Assembly: GCF_026339875.1 (NCBI RefSeq)
Contig: NZ_JAPEPZ010000002.1
Span: 496,001 to 560,000 of the forward strand
Direction of reading: 5' to 3'
DNA length: 64,000 bases
DNA from: Streptomyces sp. NBC_01571
GTDB lineage: Bacteria > Actinomycetota > Actinomycetes > Streptomycetales > Streptomycetaceae
Of this stretch, positions 8,937 to 16,496 are shown in pieces (within the stretch, counting starts at the first letter, position 1; each line of letters opens with the position of its first letter). Position numbers and translations under genes: made by a program. Below the pieces are notes generated by a model. That model saw nothing but the letters and a program-made list of their open reading frames with translations, was not told where the DNA came from and searched no databases.

Positions 8937-9605
8937 ATGACGACTGTGGGCTTCATCGGAAGCGGAAGCATCGGCAGGACCATCGCGCGACTCGCCGTCG
9001 GGGCCGGGCACCAGGTGGTGCTCAGCAACTCGCGCGGTCCCGAAACGCTCGTGGACACGGCCGAGGAACTGGGGCCGCGGGCGTCCGCGGCGACGAGCGA
9101 AGAGGCCGCGGCGGCCGGTGACATTGTCGTGGTCACGGTGCCGGTCAGCGCCTTCCCCCACGTGCCCGCCGCGCCACTGGCCGGGAAGACGGTCATAGAC
9201 ACCTGCAACTACGGCCCCGAGCGTGACGGGCACATCCCCGAGCTCGACAGCAAATCCCTCAGCTCAAGCGAGCTGCTCCTGCGGTACGTCCCCGACGCCC
9301 TGCTCGTAAAGGCGTTCAACAACATCTTCTTCAAGCACCTGCTGTCACTCGCCCGCCCGGCACGGGCGGGCGACCGCTCCTACCTTCCGATCGCCGGAGA
9401 CTCCGCATCGGCAAAGGCGGCGGTGACCGAATTCATCGACTCCATCGGCTTCAGCGTGGTAGACGCGGGAACGCTGTCCGACAGCTGGCGGCAGGCGACG
9501 GGCACGCCTGTGTGGGGAACACCGTACGGGCCGTACTCGAACGAGAAGGGCCAGCCGGTCGGCGAGGACGCCATTCACGCGGCACTGGCCACCGCAACGC
9601 GGTAA
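8937..9605 (+). CDS. F420-reductase-like Rossmann protein (copy 3)
   Basis: A 222-residue member of the same COG2085-type group, more diverged than copies 1 and 2. It has VGFIGSGSIG at the N-terminus, then SNSRGPE (an NADP 2'-phosphate-binding SR segment), and VKAFNNIFF near residue 123. The C-terminus carries a longer insert (RPARAGDRSYLPIAGD). It is last in the rightward redox cluster and is followed by a hairpin terminator. The physiological acceptor is unknown. Confidence 0.85.
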   Translation: MTTVGFIGSGSIGRTIARLAVGAGHQVVLSNSRGPETLVDTAEELGPRASAATSEEAAAAGDIVVVTVPVSAFPHVPAAPLAGKTVIDTCNYGPERDGHIPELDSKSLSSSELLLRYVPDALLVKAFNNIFFKHLLSLARPARAGDRSYLPIAGDSASAKAAVTEFIDSIGFSVVDAGTLSDSWRQATGTPVWGTPYGPYSNEKGQPVGEDAIHAALATATR

Positions 9606-9645
9606 CCGTCGATTATGGCGGACCGTGATGTGGTCCGGCCGTGCC

Positions 9646-9679
9646 ATGCCCCCGCCCGGTGGATACTGGGCGGGGGCAT
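9646..9679 (+). terminator. Hairpin terminator after the redox cluster
   Basis: Arms ATGCCCCCGCCC (9646-9657) and GGGCGGGGGCAT (9668-9679) are perfectly complementary with a 10-base loop, 41 bases after the stop codon of the last redox gene, and are followed by a short T-run (ATATTTC). A smaller hairpin (CGGACC/GGTCCG, 9619-9637) precedes it. Confidence 0.8.
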
Positions 9680-10024
9680 ATTTCGCACGCAAAGGCGTCG
9701 AATCCAGCGAAGGGTTTGCCCCTGCGTCTCGTCGCGCGGAGTCAGGTTCGATGTCGCTGGGCCAGGTCGCGGACTGCTCCCCGGGCGTCCAACTGCCCGC
9801 GCAGATTCGTGTTGGCCTCCTTAGCTGGTGGTTTTGTCCCGCACGCTGCCGTAGTGCCGGACAGCCTCAGCGCTCTGCCGGACAGCTCGGACGAGACGAT
9901 CGGGGTGGCAGCAGTCGATCGGCGGGGCCCCGTCACGGATGACGCCATGCTCGCCGCCGTGCTCCACCTCCGCGACAGGAACTGAGCCTGCGGGAGATCG
10001 CCGAGCGGCGATAGTGCGGCCGTG
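9680..10024. other. Convergent intergenic stretch, no gene recognised
   Basis: About 345 bases between the terminator and the end of the leftward MmyB-type regulator. No open frame here has family signatures or a ribosome site. Confidence 0.4.
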
Positions 10025-10939
10025 TCACGCAAGTGGACCGGGCGAGGGGTATCGGCCCGCCTGGACGTCGCCTTCGGTGCGGGAGGCTCCCTCGGCCGCC
10101 GCCATGTCCTGGGTGCCGATGACGCCGAGCAGTGCAAGCTGAGCTGCGCCCTCGGTGCCCGGCGGGGCCGTGAACCACAGGAGTCGCTGGCGGCTGTCCT
10201 CGCTGAACAGGCTGTGGCAGTCCAACTCGATGACGCCCAGCGCGGGGTGCACGATGCGCTTGTGATCGGTGCGGCGCAGGCCGACGTCGTGGGTGTCCCA
10301 CAGCGCGGCGAACTCCGCGCTGCGCTGCCGCAGTGCGGCCGTCATCCGGGCGACCTCGGTGTCGCGGCCCCGGCGCGCGGCTACCGCGTGCAGGTCGGCG
10401 ACGAAGACCCGTGAGTGGTGCGGATGGTCCTCGGGCGGGTAGACCGCCCGGGAGGCCGGATCGGTGAACCAGCGGTAGGCGAAGCCGGTGGCGGGGCCGC
10501 GCGGCTCCGGAGCCCGGCCGAGCAGTGCCGCGGCCGGCTCGTTCTGGACGAGGGTCTCGTGCAGGTCGGTGATGACCTGGGCCGGGGTGGTGGCCAGCCG
10601 GTCCAGCAGCCCCAGCAGGGCGGGCTGGACGTGTCGCGCGCTCGCGCCGTGCGTCGATGCGGGCAGAGGTCGGTCGGCGAGATGGAACAGGTGGTCGCGC
10701 TGGTCGCCGCCCAGCCGCAGCGCCCGGGCGAGGGCGGCCAGTGTCCGGGGCGAGGGCTGGGCGCCGCGTCCGCGCTCCAGCTCGGTGTAGTAGTCGGCCG
10801 ACAGGCCCGCCAGCTGCGCAACCTCCTCGCGCCGCAGGCCCGGCACCCGGCGCCGGGGCTCGGCGGGCAGGCCTACATCGGCGGGCCGGATCCGATCACG
10901 CCGGGACCGGAGGAACGCTGCGAGCTCGGGAAGGTTCAC
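10025..10939 (-). CDS. XRE-type regulator with MmyB-like ligand-binding domain
   Basis: A 304-residue regulator. An N-terminal XRE helix-turn-helix (about residues 33-90) includes REEVAQLAGLSADYYTELER. The C-terminal part (about 110-280) is the MmyB-like ligand domain, recognised by FAYRWFTDPASR and a late DCHSLFSEDSRQRLLWF segment; this domain binds a hydrophobic small molecule in known structures. Such genes in Streptomyces usually regulate the divergent neighbour, here the tautomerase (11107), across a 167-bp region. I see no signs of decay. Confidence 0.92.
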   Translation of the reverse strand: MNLPELAAFLRSRRDRIRPADVGLPAEPRRRVPGLRREEVAQLAGLSADYYTELERGRGAQPSPRTLAALARALRLGGDQRDHLFHLADRPLPASTHGASARHVQPALLGLLDRLATTPAQVITDLHETLVQNEPAAALLGRAPEPRGPATGFAYRWFTDPASRAVYPPEDHPHHSRVFVADLHAVAARRGRDTEVARMTAALRQRSAEFAALWDTHDVGLRRTDHKRIVHPALGVIELDCHSLFSEDSRQRLLWFTAPPGTEGAAQLALLGVIGTQDMAAAEGASRTEGDVQAGRYPSPGPLA

Positions 10940-11106
10940 CCGCTCATCGTCGTCTCTCCGACGAGGTCCGAGCCAGGGGCTGGTGACCCCTGGGTGGGCT
11001 CAGCCCTGGCCGGAGCAGGTGACTCGGACGGATCGTTACTCCCCTCCGGGTCGACCTCCTGCTCGTTGTGAGCAGCACCGGCGCCCCCGCACGAAGAGAG
11101 AGCACC

Positions 11107-11322
11107 ATGCCGTTCGCGAACTTCAAGGTCCCCGCCGGCGCCCTCACCGCAGAGCAGAAGGAGCAGATCATCACGCGCACCACCGACCTGTACGCCGAGA
11201 TCTTCGGCGACCGCGCCCGGGCCACCACCCTCGTACTGGTCGAAGAGGTCGCCGACGCCGGATGGGGCATCGGCGGCGGTGTCCTGACGCTGGCCAAGAT
11301 CCGGCAGACGCCGCAGGAGTGA
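11107..11322 (+). CDS. 4-oxalocrotonate tautomerase family protein
   Basis: A 71-residue protein that begins MPFANFKVPAGALT. After removal of the initiator methionine, Pro1 would be the catalytic base, as in all tautomerases of this family. An internal ITRTTDLYAEIFG helix and a glycine-rich WGIGGG segment also fit. ATG 11107 is chosen, rather than an upstream start, because it exposes that proline and is preceded by a GAGAGAG purine stretch. It probably isomerises an unsaturated keto acid; the pathway is unknown. It is divergent from the MmyB-type regulator, which probably controls it. Confidence 0.88.
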   Translation: MPFANFKVPAGALTAEQKEQIITRTTDLYAEIFGDRARATTLVLVEEVADAGWGIGGGVLTLAKIRQTPQE

Positions 11323-11692
11323 CGGGCCGGCCGGTCACCGCCCGTGTGGCGCGGCCTCGTTCGTCGCCCGGTGGAGGGCGGCACGGTTCTCGACGGGGCC
11401 ACCCCCCACGGCGCAAGGGGCGCGTCCCGGCACGCGCCACCGCCCGTGGCGTGTGAACTCGGCGATCGTCCTCGCCCCGACCGTGCCCGCGATCCGGGCC
11501 GGCTCGGGGGCGATCGCGTCCGGCCCCGGGCAGGGCGGCCGCCGTTCAGCGGACCGCGGTCGACGCCGACCCCTTCGACCCCGCCATGGCGAATCGTCGA
11601 CCGCCCCGGCATGCCGACCGATTCGTTTCGGAGCCGACCCGAGTCCTCATTCCACAGGTCCGGAACAGCCGGTCCTGAGGACGGAGACCGAC
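11323..11692. other. Intergenic stretch, no gene recognised
   Basis: About 370 bases between the tautomerase and the dihydrofolate-reductase-like gene. Frames are open because of the GC content, but none is recognisable. The promoter for the downstream two-gene operon must lie here. Confidence 0.4.
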
Positions 11693-12247
11693 ATGCGCAA
11701 GCTCATCGCGGGAGCGTTCGTCACGCTCGACAACGTGGTCCAGGATCCGGGCGGCTTCGGCGAGATCGAAGGCGGCGGCTGGGCGCTGGAGTACTTCGAC
11801 GACCTCTCGCGTCGGCGGGCCACCGACGCTCTGTTGGCGAGCGACACCTTCCTGCTGGGACGGGTGACCTACGAGATCCTCGAGAAGGCCTGGTCGAGCA
11901 ACACCGGACCGTACGCCGAGGCGATGAACAACCTGCCCAAGGCAGTCGTCACGAGCACGCTGAGCGGACCGCTGCCCTGGAAGGCCACCGCCCTCACCGG
12001 TGAAGCGGCGCAGACCGTCGCGAAGCTCAAGCAGGAGCGCGGCGGCAACATCGTCATGTACGGCAGCTTCACCCTGATGCGAACGCTGCTGCGGCACGGC
12101 CTGATCGACGAACTGAACCTCGGCGTCCACCCCGTTGTCGTCGGCGCGGGAAGGAGGCTCTTCGACACCGCGCTGCCGCGCTCGCTGCGATTCGTCGCCG
12201 CGACCCCGAGTGCGACAGGCGTCGTCACGCTCACCTACGCTCCGTGA
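11693..12247 (+). CDS. Dihydrofolate reductase / RibD C-terminal domain protein
   Basis: A 184-residue protein with the fold shared by dihydrofolate reductase and the RibD reductase domain. It begins MRKLIAGAFVTLDNVVQDPG, then FLLGRVTYEILEKAW (NADPH pocket), MYGSFTLMRTLLRHGLIDEL and PVVVGAGRRLF, the usual family blocks. Actinobacteria have many such paralogues of unknown substrate, so folate metabolism should not be assumed. GGAG lies ten bases before ATG 11693. Its stop overlaps the start of the ECF sigma factor, so the two are translationally coupled. Confidence 0.9.
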   Translation: MRKLIAGAFVTLDNVVQDPGGFGEIEGGGWALEYFDDLSRRRATDALLASDTFLLGRVTYEILEKAWSSNTGPYAEAMNNLPKAVVTSTLSGPLPWKATALTGEAAQTVAKLKQERGGNIVMYGSFTLMRTLLRHGLIDELNLGVHPVVVGAGRRLFDTALPRSLRFVAATPSATGVVTLTYAP

Positions 12248-13173
12248 TGGCGCGCGGCATGGCCGACTTCGCAACGGACACGGAACCCTACCGGCGCGAG
12301 CTGCTGGCGCACTGCTATCGCATCCTCGGGTCGGTGGACGACGCCGAGGACGTCGTCCAGGAGACCTACCTGCGTGCCTGGCGTTCGTTTGAGTCGTTCG
12401 AAGGCAGATCGTCGGTGCGCAACTGGCTCTACCGCATTGCCACCAACGCATGCCTCTCCGCGTTGTCGCACCGCAGTAGGCGCTTCCTGCCGTCGGGCCT
12501 GGGCGGCCCCGCCGAAGACCCCTTGGCCTCGCTGACGGCTGCGGGAACACCATGGGTACAACCCGTTCCCACCTCGATGCTCGACCCGGCGGTGATCGTC
12601 ACAGCGCGCGACAGCCTGCGCATCGCGCTGATCGCCGCACTCCAGGAATTGCCAGGCCGCCAGCGGGCGGTCTTCATCCTGCGGGACGTCCTGGCGTGGC
12701 CGGCGTCGGACGTCGCGCAGGTGATGGGCACCAGTACGGCAGCCGTCAAGAGCACACTGCAGCGTGCGCGTGCGCGACTGCACGATGCGCCTCCCGATGT
12801 CGAGGAAGCGGTCGATCCCGGCGACCTGAGCGACGTCCTCGCCCAGTACATCGCGGCCGTCGAGGAGGCCGACGGAGCCGCCCTCGAACAGTTGCTACGC
12901 GTTGATGCCAGGGTCGAGGCGACGCCTTGGCGCACATGGTTCTCCGGGCGTGCCACCTGTGTGCCCCACCTCGTGCGGCAGGTCCTGGGCTCGCCGGGCG
13001 ACTGGCGGTTGCTGCCGACCAGCGCGAACGGCCGGCCCGCGGCCGTCGGCTACCACCAGGGGCGGCCCTACGGCATCCTCGTGCTCACGGTGACCTCGAC
13101 GGGCATCGCGAGCATCAACGCGTTCGGGGATCCGGCGCTCGTCAAGCGGTTCGGATTCCCCGCGCTCGTATGA
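12244..13173 (+). CDS. ECF-type sigma factor with SnoaL-like C-terminal extension
   Basis: A 309-residue sigma-70 family protein. Region 2 (about residues 15-85) includes DVVQETYLRAWRSF and WLYRIATNACL; region 4 (about 130-185) includes LQELPGRQRAVFILRDVLAW and TAAVKSTLQRARARL. The remaining 120 residues resemble the NTF2/SnoaL-like extension found in the SigG/SigJ-like ECF groups (TIGR02960 type), which act without a classical anti-sigma factor and may sense a ligand through the extension. The start is GTG 12244 or ATG 12247, both overlapping the stop codon of the reductase gene. No anti-sigma gene is adjacent, consistent with these groups. Confidence 0.9.
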   Translation: MMARGMADFATDTEPYRRELLAHCYRILGSVDDAEDVVQETYLRAWRSFESFEGRSSVRNWLYRIATNACLSALSHRSRRFLPSGLGGPAEDPLASLTAAGTPWVQPVPTSMLDPAVIVTARDSLRIALIAALQELPGRQRAVFILRDVLAWPASDVAQVMGTSTAAVKSTLQRARARLHDAPPDVEEAVDPGDLSDVLAQYIAAVEEADGAALEQLLRVDARVEATPWRTWFSGRATCVPHLVRQVLGSPGDWRLLPTSANGRPAAVGYHQGRPYGILVLTVTSTGIASINAFGDPALVKRFGFPALV

Positions 13174-13309
13174 CCGCGAAGGCCCGCGGCGGCCTCGCGG
13201 GATCGGACCACCACGCCCGGAGGATCACGGTCTACGGCTGGAGCCGACCTGGCAGCACCGACGAACAGGAGAACGGATATGACTGGCGCCGCCGCGTGTC
13301 CGGTCGCTG

Positions 13310-13467
13310 AGGGCTGTCCCGTTAATTTCCGGTGGATCAGCGCGCGGCGTCAGATGCGGTGCATCGCGAGGCGGAGGGTCGTCCTCATACTGGACGTATT
13401 CGGGCGATCCGGCGGCGAGGTGCCGTAGCTGTCGTCGTGCGCCCACCGGGGATTACGGGACAGCCCT
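13310..13467. mobile_element. MITE-like element, 158 bp, with terminal inverted repeats
   Basis: The ends AGGGCTGTCCCGT (13310-13322) and ACGGGACAGCCCT (13455-13467) are perfect 13-bp inverted repeats, and the similarity continues inward for about 12 more bases with one indel (CCGGTGG on both sides). There is no coding capacity. The flanks TGA and TTA just outside the GGGCTGTCCC core could be a decayed three-base target duplication. AGGGCTGTCCCG-type ends are familiar from Streptomyces IS5-family elements, so a mobilisable derivative is likely. It lies 78 bases before the large inverted repeat at 13546. Confidence 0.75.
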
Positions 13468-13545
13468 TAGTTTGATCTTTAACATCGGTCTCAAGATCGT
13501 TACCGCCGTGGTGCCGCTGTGCGGCTCAGCGCCTTGGTGGCCCGG

Positions 13546-13726
13546 TTCTCGCATAGCTACGGCAGACAGACATGTACCGGAGAGTGACGGCCCGTCTGGG
13601 CTTACCGCGGTACATGCGTGCAGCTCAACGGCGACAACACGGCCGTCCCCGCTGGAGCGGCCCAGGCCGCTGATCAAGACGGATGGCTACAGACGCCACC
13701 TGGCCGCAGCCAGACGAGAACAGGGC
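13546..13726 (+). repeat. 181-bp inverted repeat, left copy (flanks SUKH gene)
   Basis: This segment is repeated in reverse orientation at 15813-15993 with 177 of 181 bases identical; the four differences are all transitions and lie in two short clusters just before the small ORF start. Within it CATGTACCG (13571-13579) and CGGTACATG (13608-13616) form an inverted pair that could be an operator or stem. The segment ends inside a small ORF (13683-13751). It contains no recognisable transposase. It is separated from the SUKH start codon by 37 bases. Confidence 0.95.
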
Positions 13727-13751
13727 CGACACCGTTGTCGGTGCCGGATGA
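13683..13751 (+). CDS. Truncated copy of small peptide gene upstream of SUKH gene
   Basis: The frame encodes 22 residues, MATDATWPQPDENRADTVVG and two more. Its first 15 residues are identical to those of the 45-residue peptide encoded in the right-hand repeat copy (15719-15856), after which the sequence diverges and stops. The stop lies only 12 bases before the SUKH start. It may be a decayed duplicate, or a leader peptide that couples translation to the SUKH gene. The ribosome site (AAGACGG directly before the ATG) is poor. Confidence 0.35.
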   Translation: MATDATWPQPDENRADTVVGAG

Positions 13752-13763
13752 CACCATCCGGCC

Positions 13764-15659
13764 ATGAGTGATGAGTCTTTCAACTGGCACGAGTTCCTGG
13801 GACGGTGGCAGGAGGAGTGGGTTCCGCGCGCGGACGAGGACGAGGACGAGGACGGCGGGCATTCCCTCGTCCGCCCCGGCAGGCCAGCGGCGGACGAGGC
13901 CGCGATCGCCGCGGCCAAGGAGCGGCTGGGTCGGCGGCTGCCGCCCTCGTACCGGGAGTTCCTGGCCGTGAGCGACGGGTGGCACGTGGACCAGACGGCC
14001 GGGGTCTATCAGCTTGGCGGCGCCGCGGACATCGACTGGTTCCAGGATCCGTTCGACATGACCCCGCTGTACGAGGAGAACCTGGGCGACAACTCGCGCG
14101 AGGAGGACATCCTGCTGGCTGGGATGTGGCAACGGGCGCTACGGCTGGAGACGGACTCCGACATGTCGTACGCCCTGCTCGACCCGGGCGACAGTGACCA
14201 GGACGGTGAGTGGGCGCTCTACCTCTACAAGGGCTGGGGCGGTGAACTGCCAGACCGCTACCCGTCGTTCCGCGCGTACATGGAGGCCATGTACCGCGGC
14301 TTCCACTCGGACCGAGTGGAGCGGCCCGACTTCGTGAACACGACCACGCGGGCCCAGGATGCCCATGTGGAGGAGGCCCGTCTGCTGGCCCTGCGCGGAC
14401 GGTACGAGGAGGCCCTGCCCCTGCTCGAGGAAGCACTGTCCTTCGGACGGCCACGCAGCGCCGTCCTCCTGAACCAGCTCCGGCATCTGCTGGCTCCGTG
14501 CAGTTCCCGGGATTACGGCAACCTCGTGGCCGACCCGCGCTACCTGCCCGAGCTTCTGCCCGTGCATGCCATGGCGCCGGCACGCGGCGAATGGCGGCTG
14601 GGCGGGGATGACCACTGGCTCGGGATGATGACCGCCCGCGGGGCCGCCCGGAAGACCGTCGAGGCCGTACTGAGCACGATGCGGGACGGCACCCACCACT
14701 ACACGCCTCCCGGTCCATGGGGCCGGGCCGTCGCCGAGGCCCGGGAATCAGCCTGCTGGGGGGCGACCGACGCCGCGTGGCGGGTGCTGCGGGACGCGCT
14801 CCCGCTGTGGGAGGCTCCCGGGCCCTTGCTGATCGCCCCGATCGGCCTGCTCGCCGATCCGGTCCTGGGTCCGCTGATCACCCCGGAGCGTGGGCGGGAA
14901 ATCCTCGCGACACCGCGGGCCGGGGAGCGGGGTCCCGCTCCCGAGCCGGTGCCCGACCTCGACCCGCCGGGACTCGCCTGGCTGGCAGAGCCTGCGGCGG
15001 GATGGCGGCCGCTCGACGGATACCGCTGTGTCTGGGTGGAGGGCATCGATCCCGCCCGACTTCCCGCCCTGATCGGGGAGGAAGGCACCGCACTGAGCGC
15101 GCCCACGGATCAGCGTGAGGCGTCCTGGCGGGCGCCCCGGCCTCGCGAGCGGGAGGGCGTGGAACTCTGGGAGGACCGGGCCGTGGTCGCGGTCGGCCGC
15201 ACCGCCGAAGGGTGGGTCTTCGCCTTCGACGGCCACCCCCACCACCTGAACAAGCTGTTCCTGTCCCCCGCTCCGGCTGCCTCCTCGTCCGGCCGCGTGG
15301 TGGTGGTGTGGCGCGAGCCGAGGCGCTCGTCGCCGGGTGACCACCCGGCCGCATTCCACCTGTCGGTGGCCCAACAGAGCGAGGAGCTCTACGCGTTCAC
15401 CGTGCGGGGTACAGAGATCCAGCGCTCCGGCGCAATACCCGAGACGCTGGACCCCGCACGGCTGTTCCACCCGCAGGACACCGAACTGGACAACGAGCTG
15501 CGTGTGCTGGAGGCCCTGCACACCGAGCTCGGGCTCTCGCTCCCCCGCTTCGCGCTCACCCAAGGCAGGCTCCGCACCTTCACTACCCGGTCCTGGACCC
15601 GGGCGCCACGCGCGGGCGAGGGGTTCGCCTACGCCAGCTTCGTACGGCACCGGCCCTGA
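13764..15659 (+). CDS. Large SMI1/KNR4 (SUKH) domain protein
   Basis: A 631-residue protein. The SUKH-1 domain (about residues 40-175) is marked by IAAAKERLGRRLPPSYREFL, SDGWH, and later DGEWALYLYKGWGGELPDRY followed by FRAYMEAMY. An acidic run (DEDEDED) precedes it. Residues about 195-240 look like a helical repeat (EEARLLALRGRYEEALPLLE). The rest is unassigned but well conserved in style and ends in a beta-rich domain. SUKH proteins are known mainly as immunity proteins against secreted nuclease toxins and as general interaction modules. The gene is enclosed by 181-bp inverted repeats and followed by palindromic terminator-like sequence; no toxin gene is recognisable in the window. Confidence 0.85.
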   Translation: MSDESFNWHEFLGRWQEEWVPRADEDEDEDGGHSLVRPGRPAADEAAIAAAKERLGRRLPPSYREFLAVSDGWHVDQTAGVYQLGGAADIDWFQDPFDMTPLYEENLGDNSREEDILLAGMWQRALRLETDSDMSYALLDPGDSDQDGEWALYLYKGWGGELPDRYPSFRAYMEAMYRGFHSDRVERPDFVNTTTRAQDAHVEEARLLALRGRYEEALPLLEEALSFGRPRSAVLLNQLRHLLAPCSSRDYGNLVADPRYLPELLPVHAMAPARGEWRLGGDDHWLGMMTARGAARKTVEAVLSTMRDGTHHYTPPGPWGRAVAEARESACWGATDAAWRVLRDALPLWEAPGPLLIAPIGLLADPVLGPLITPERGREILATPRAGERGPAPEPVPDLDPPGLAWLAEPAAGWRPLDGYRCVWVEGIDPARLPALIGEEGTALSAPTDQREASWRAPRPREREGVELWEDRAVVAVGRTAEGWVFAFDGHPHHLNKLFLSPAPAASSSGRVVVVWREPRRSSPGDHPAAFHLSVAQQSEELYAFTVRGTEIQRSGAIPETLDPARLFHPQDTELDNELRVLEALHTELGLSLPRFALTQGRLRTFTTRSWTRAPRAGEGFAYASFVRHRP

Positions 15660-15661
15660 GC

Positions 15662-15699
15662 GGGTGCGGGCCCGCACCCCCGTGGAAGGCGGGCCCGCC
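15662..15699. terminator. Two palindromes after the SUKH gene
   Basis: GGGTGCGGGCCCGCACCC (15662-15679) is a perfect 18-bp palindrome starting two bases after the stop codon, and GGCGGGCCCGCC (15688-15699) is a second, 12-bp one. Both would form stable RNA hairpins. They lie between the SUKH gene and the end of the convergent small peptide gene. Confidence 0.6.
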
Positions 15700-15718
15700 C
15701 GGGACGCCGGCCGTGGTC

Positions 15719-15856
15719 TCAGCTCAGGTTGATCGCGCGGGCGCTTGCTGCGCCGACCTCTTGGGCGACCTTCGTGAGGACCGGCTGCGGCACCGTGTCA
15801 TCCGTGGTCGGAGCCCTGTTCTCGTCTGGCTGCGGCCAGGTGGCGTCTGTAGCCAT
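15719..15856 (-). CDS. Small peptide gene of unknown function (45 residues)
   Basis: The 45-residue product starts MATDATWPQPDENRAPTTDD and ends VAQEVGAASARAINLS. The N-terminal half is polar and acidic and the C-terminal half is a possible helix rich in alanine and ending in small polar residues. Such a two-part build recalls leader/core peptides, but no modification enzyme is nearby. An in-frame stop lies just upstream, so ATG 15856 is the only start. Its upstream 137 bases and first 15 codons lie in the right 181-bp repeat and are duplicated before the SUKH gene. I do not recognise a family; convergent with the SUKH gene. Confidence 0.45.
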   Translation of the reverse strand: MATDATWPQPDENRAPTTDDTVPQPVLTKVAQEVGAASARAINLS

Positions 15857-15993
15857 CCACCTTGATCAGCGGCCTGGGCCGCTCCAGCAGAGACGGCCGT
15901 GTTGTCGCCGTTGAGCTGCACGCATGTACCGCGGTAAGCCCAGACGGGCCGTCACTCTCCGGTACATGTCTGTCTGCCGTAGCTATGCGAGAA
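15813..15993 (-). repeat. 181-bp inverted repeat, right copy
   Basis: Reverse complement of 13546-13726 with four transitions. It carries the presumed promoter region and the first codons of the small peptide gene. The inverted pair CATGTACCG/CGGTACATG is preserved at 15923-15931 and 15960-15968. Outside both copies the flanking sequences are unrelated, so the duplication ends sharply at the listed bases. Confidence 0.95.
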
Positions 15994-16153
15994 GTGCCTT
16001 GATGAGCAGCCGGGAGATGAGCCTGGGTAGGTTTCGGAACTCCGCCCCGGCGAGGTGCCGTGCCGCATGTGTTCCGTAGCCTCTGCGAGCCTGACATCCG
16101 TGCTGGGCACGGCCACGCGATGAAGCCGTAGGAACCAATCCCATGGGGCCAGG

Positions 16154-16485
16154 ATGACCGATCCCGACAGCGAGTGGCGGCTCTGGAGCGGGGCAGTACC
16201 CTCATCGGCACGATCAACGTCGACGAGGCCGGCATGCCCTGGCAGCATGGACGTTTCCTCCCAGAGCCTGCCTTCAGCCAGTTCAGGCCCTGGTTCGACA
16301 AGGTCAACGCCCGCGTCGAGGCGGAGGAGTTCGAACGGTTCGACAACGCCTACGATCGCATCGAAAGTGCCCTGACCGTGGTGTCACTGTCGGGGCCCGT
16401 TGCCGAGTACCTCCTTCACATCGACCAGGACCGCGCGTGGTTCCGCTGGGACATGGAACCGTCAGCAAGTCAAAACTCAAGTTAG
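16154..16485 (+). pseudogene. Small unknown protein gene with a one-base frameshift
   Basis: Two frames fit together: MTDPDSEWRL from ATG 16154, then LERGSTLIGTINVDEAGMPW from about base 16183 to the stop at 16485. Restoring one C at about 16182 (CGGCTCTGG to CGGCTCCTGG) would give a single 111-residue protein. The rest includes FLPEPAFSQFRPWFDKVNAR and ends in a tryptophan-rich tail. I do not recognise a family; the size and location beside SUKH and ankyrin genes fit an immunity-type protein. Either a pseudogene or an assembly error. Confidence 0.6.
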
Positions 16486-16496
16486 CCTCGGCCCCC

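Noticed and set aside
15994..16090. Minus-strand stretch reading HLAGAEFRNLPRLISRLLIK up to the edge of the right repeat
   Set aside because: It looks protein-like and weakly recalls a lyase N-terminus, but it has no start and stops inside the repeat; identity is too uncertain to call.
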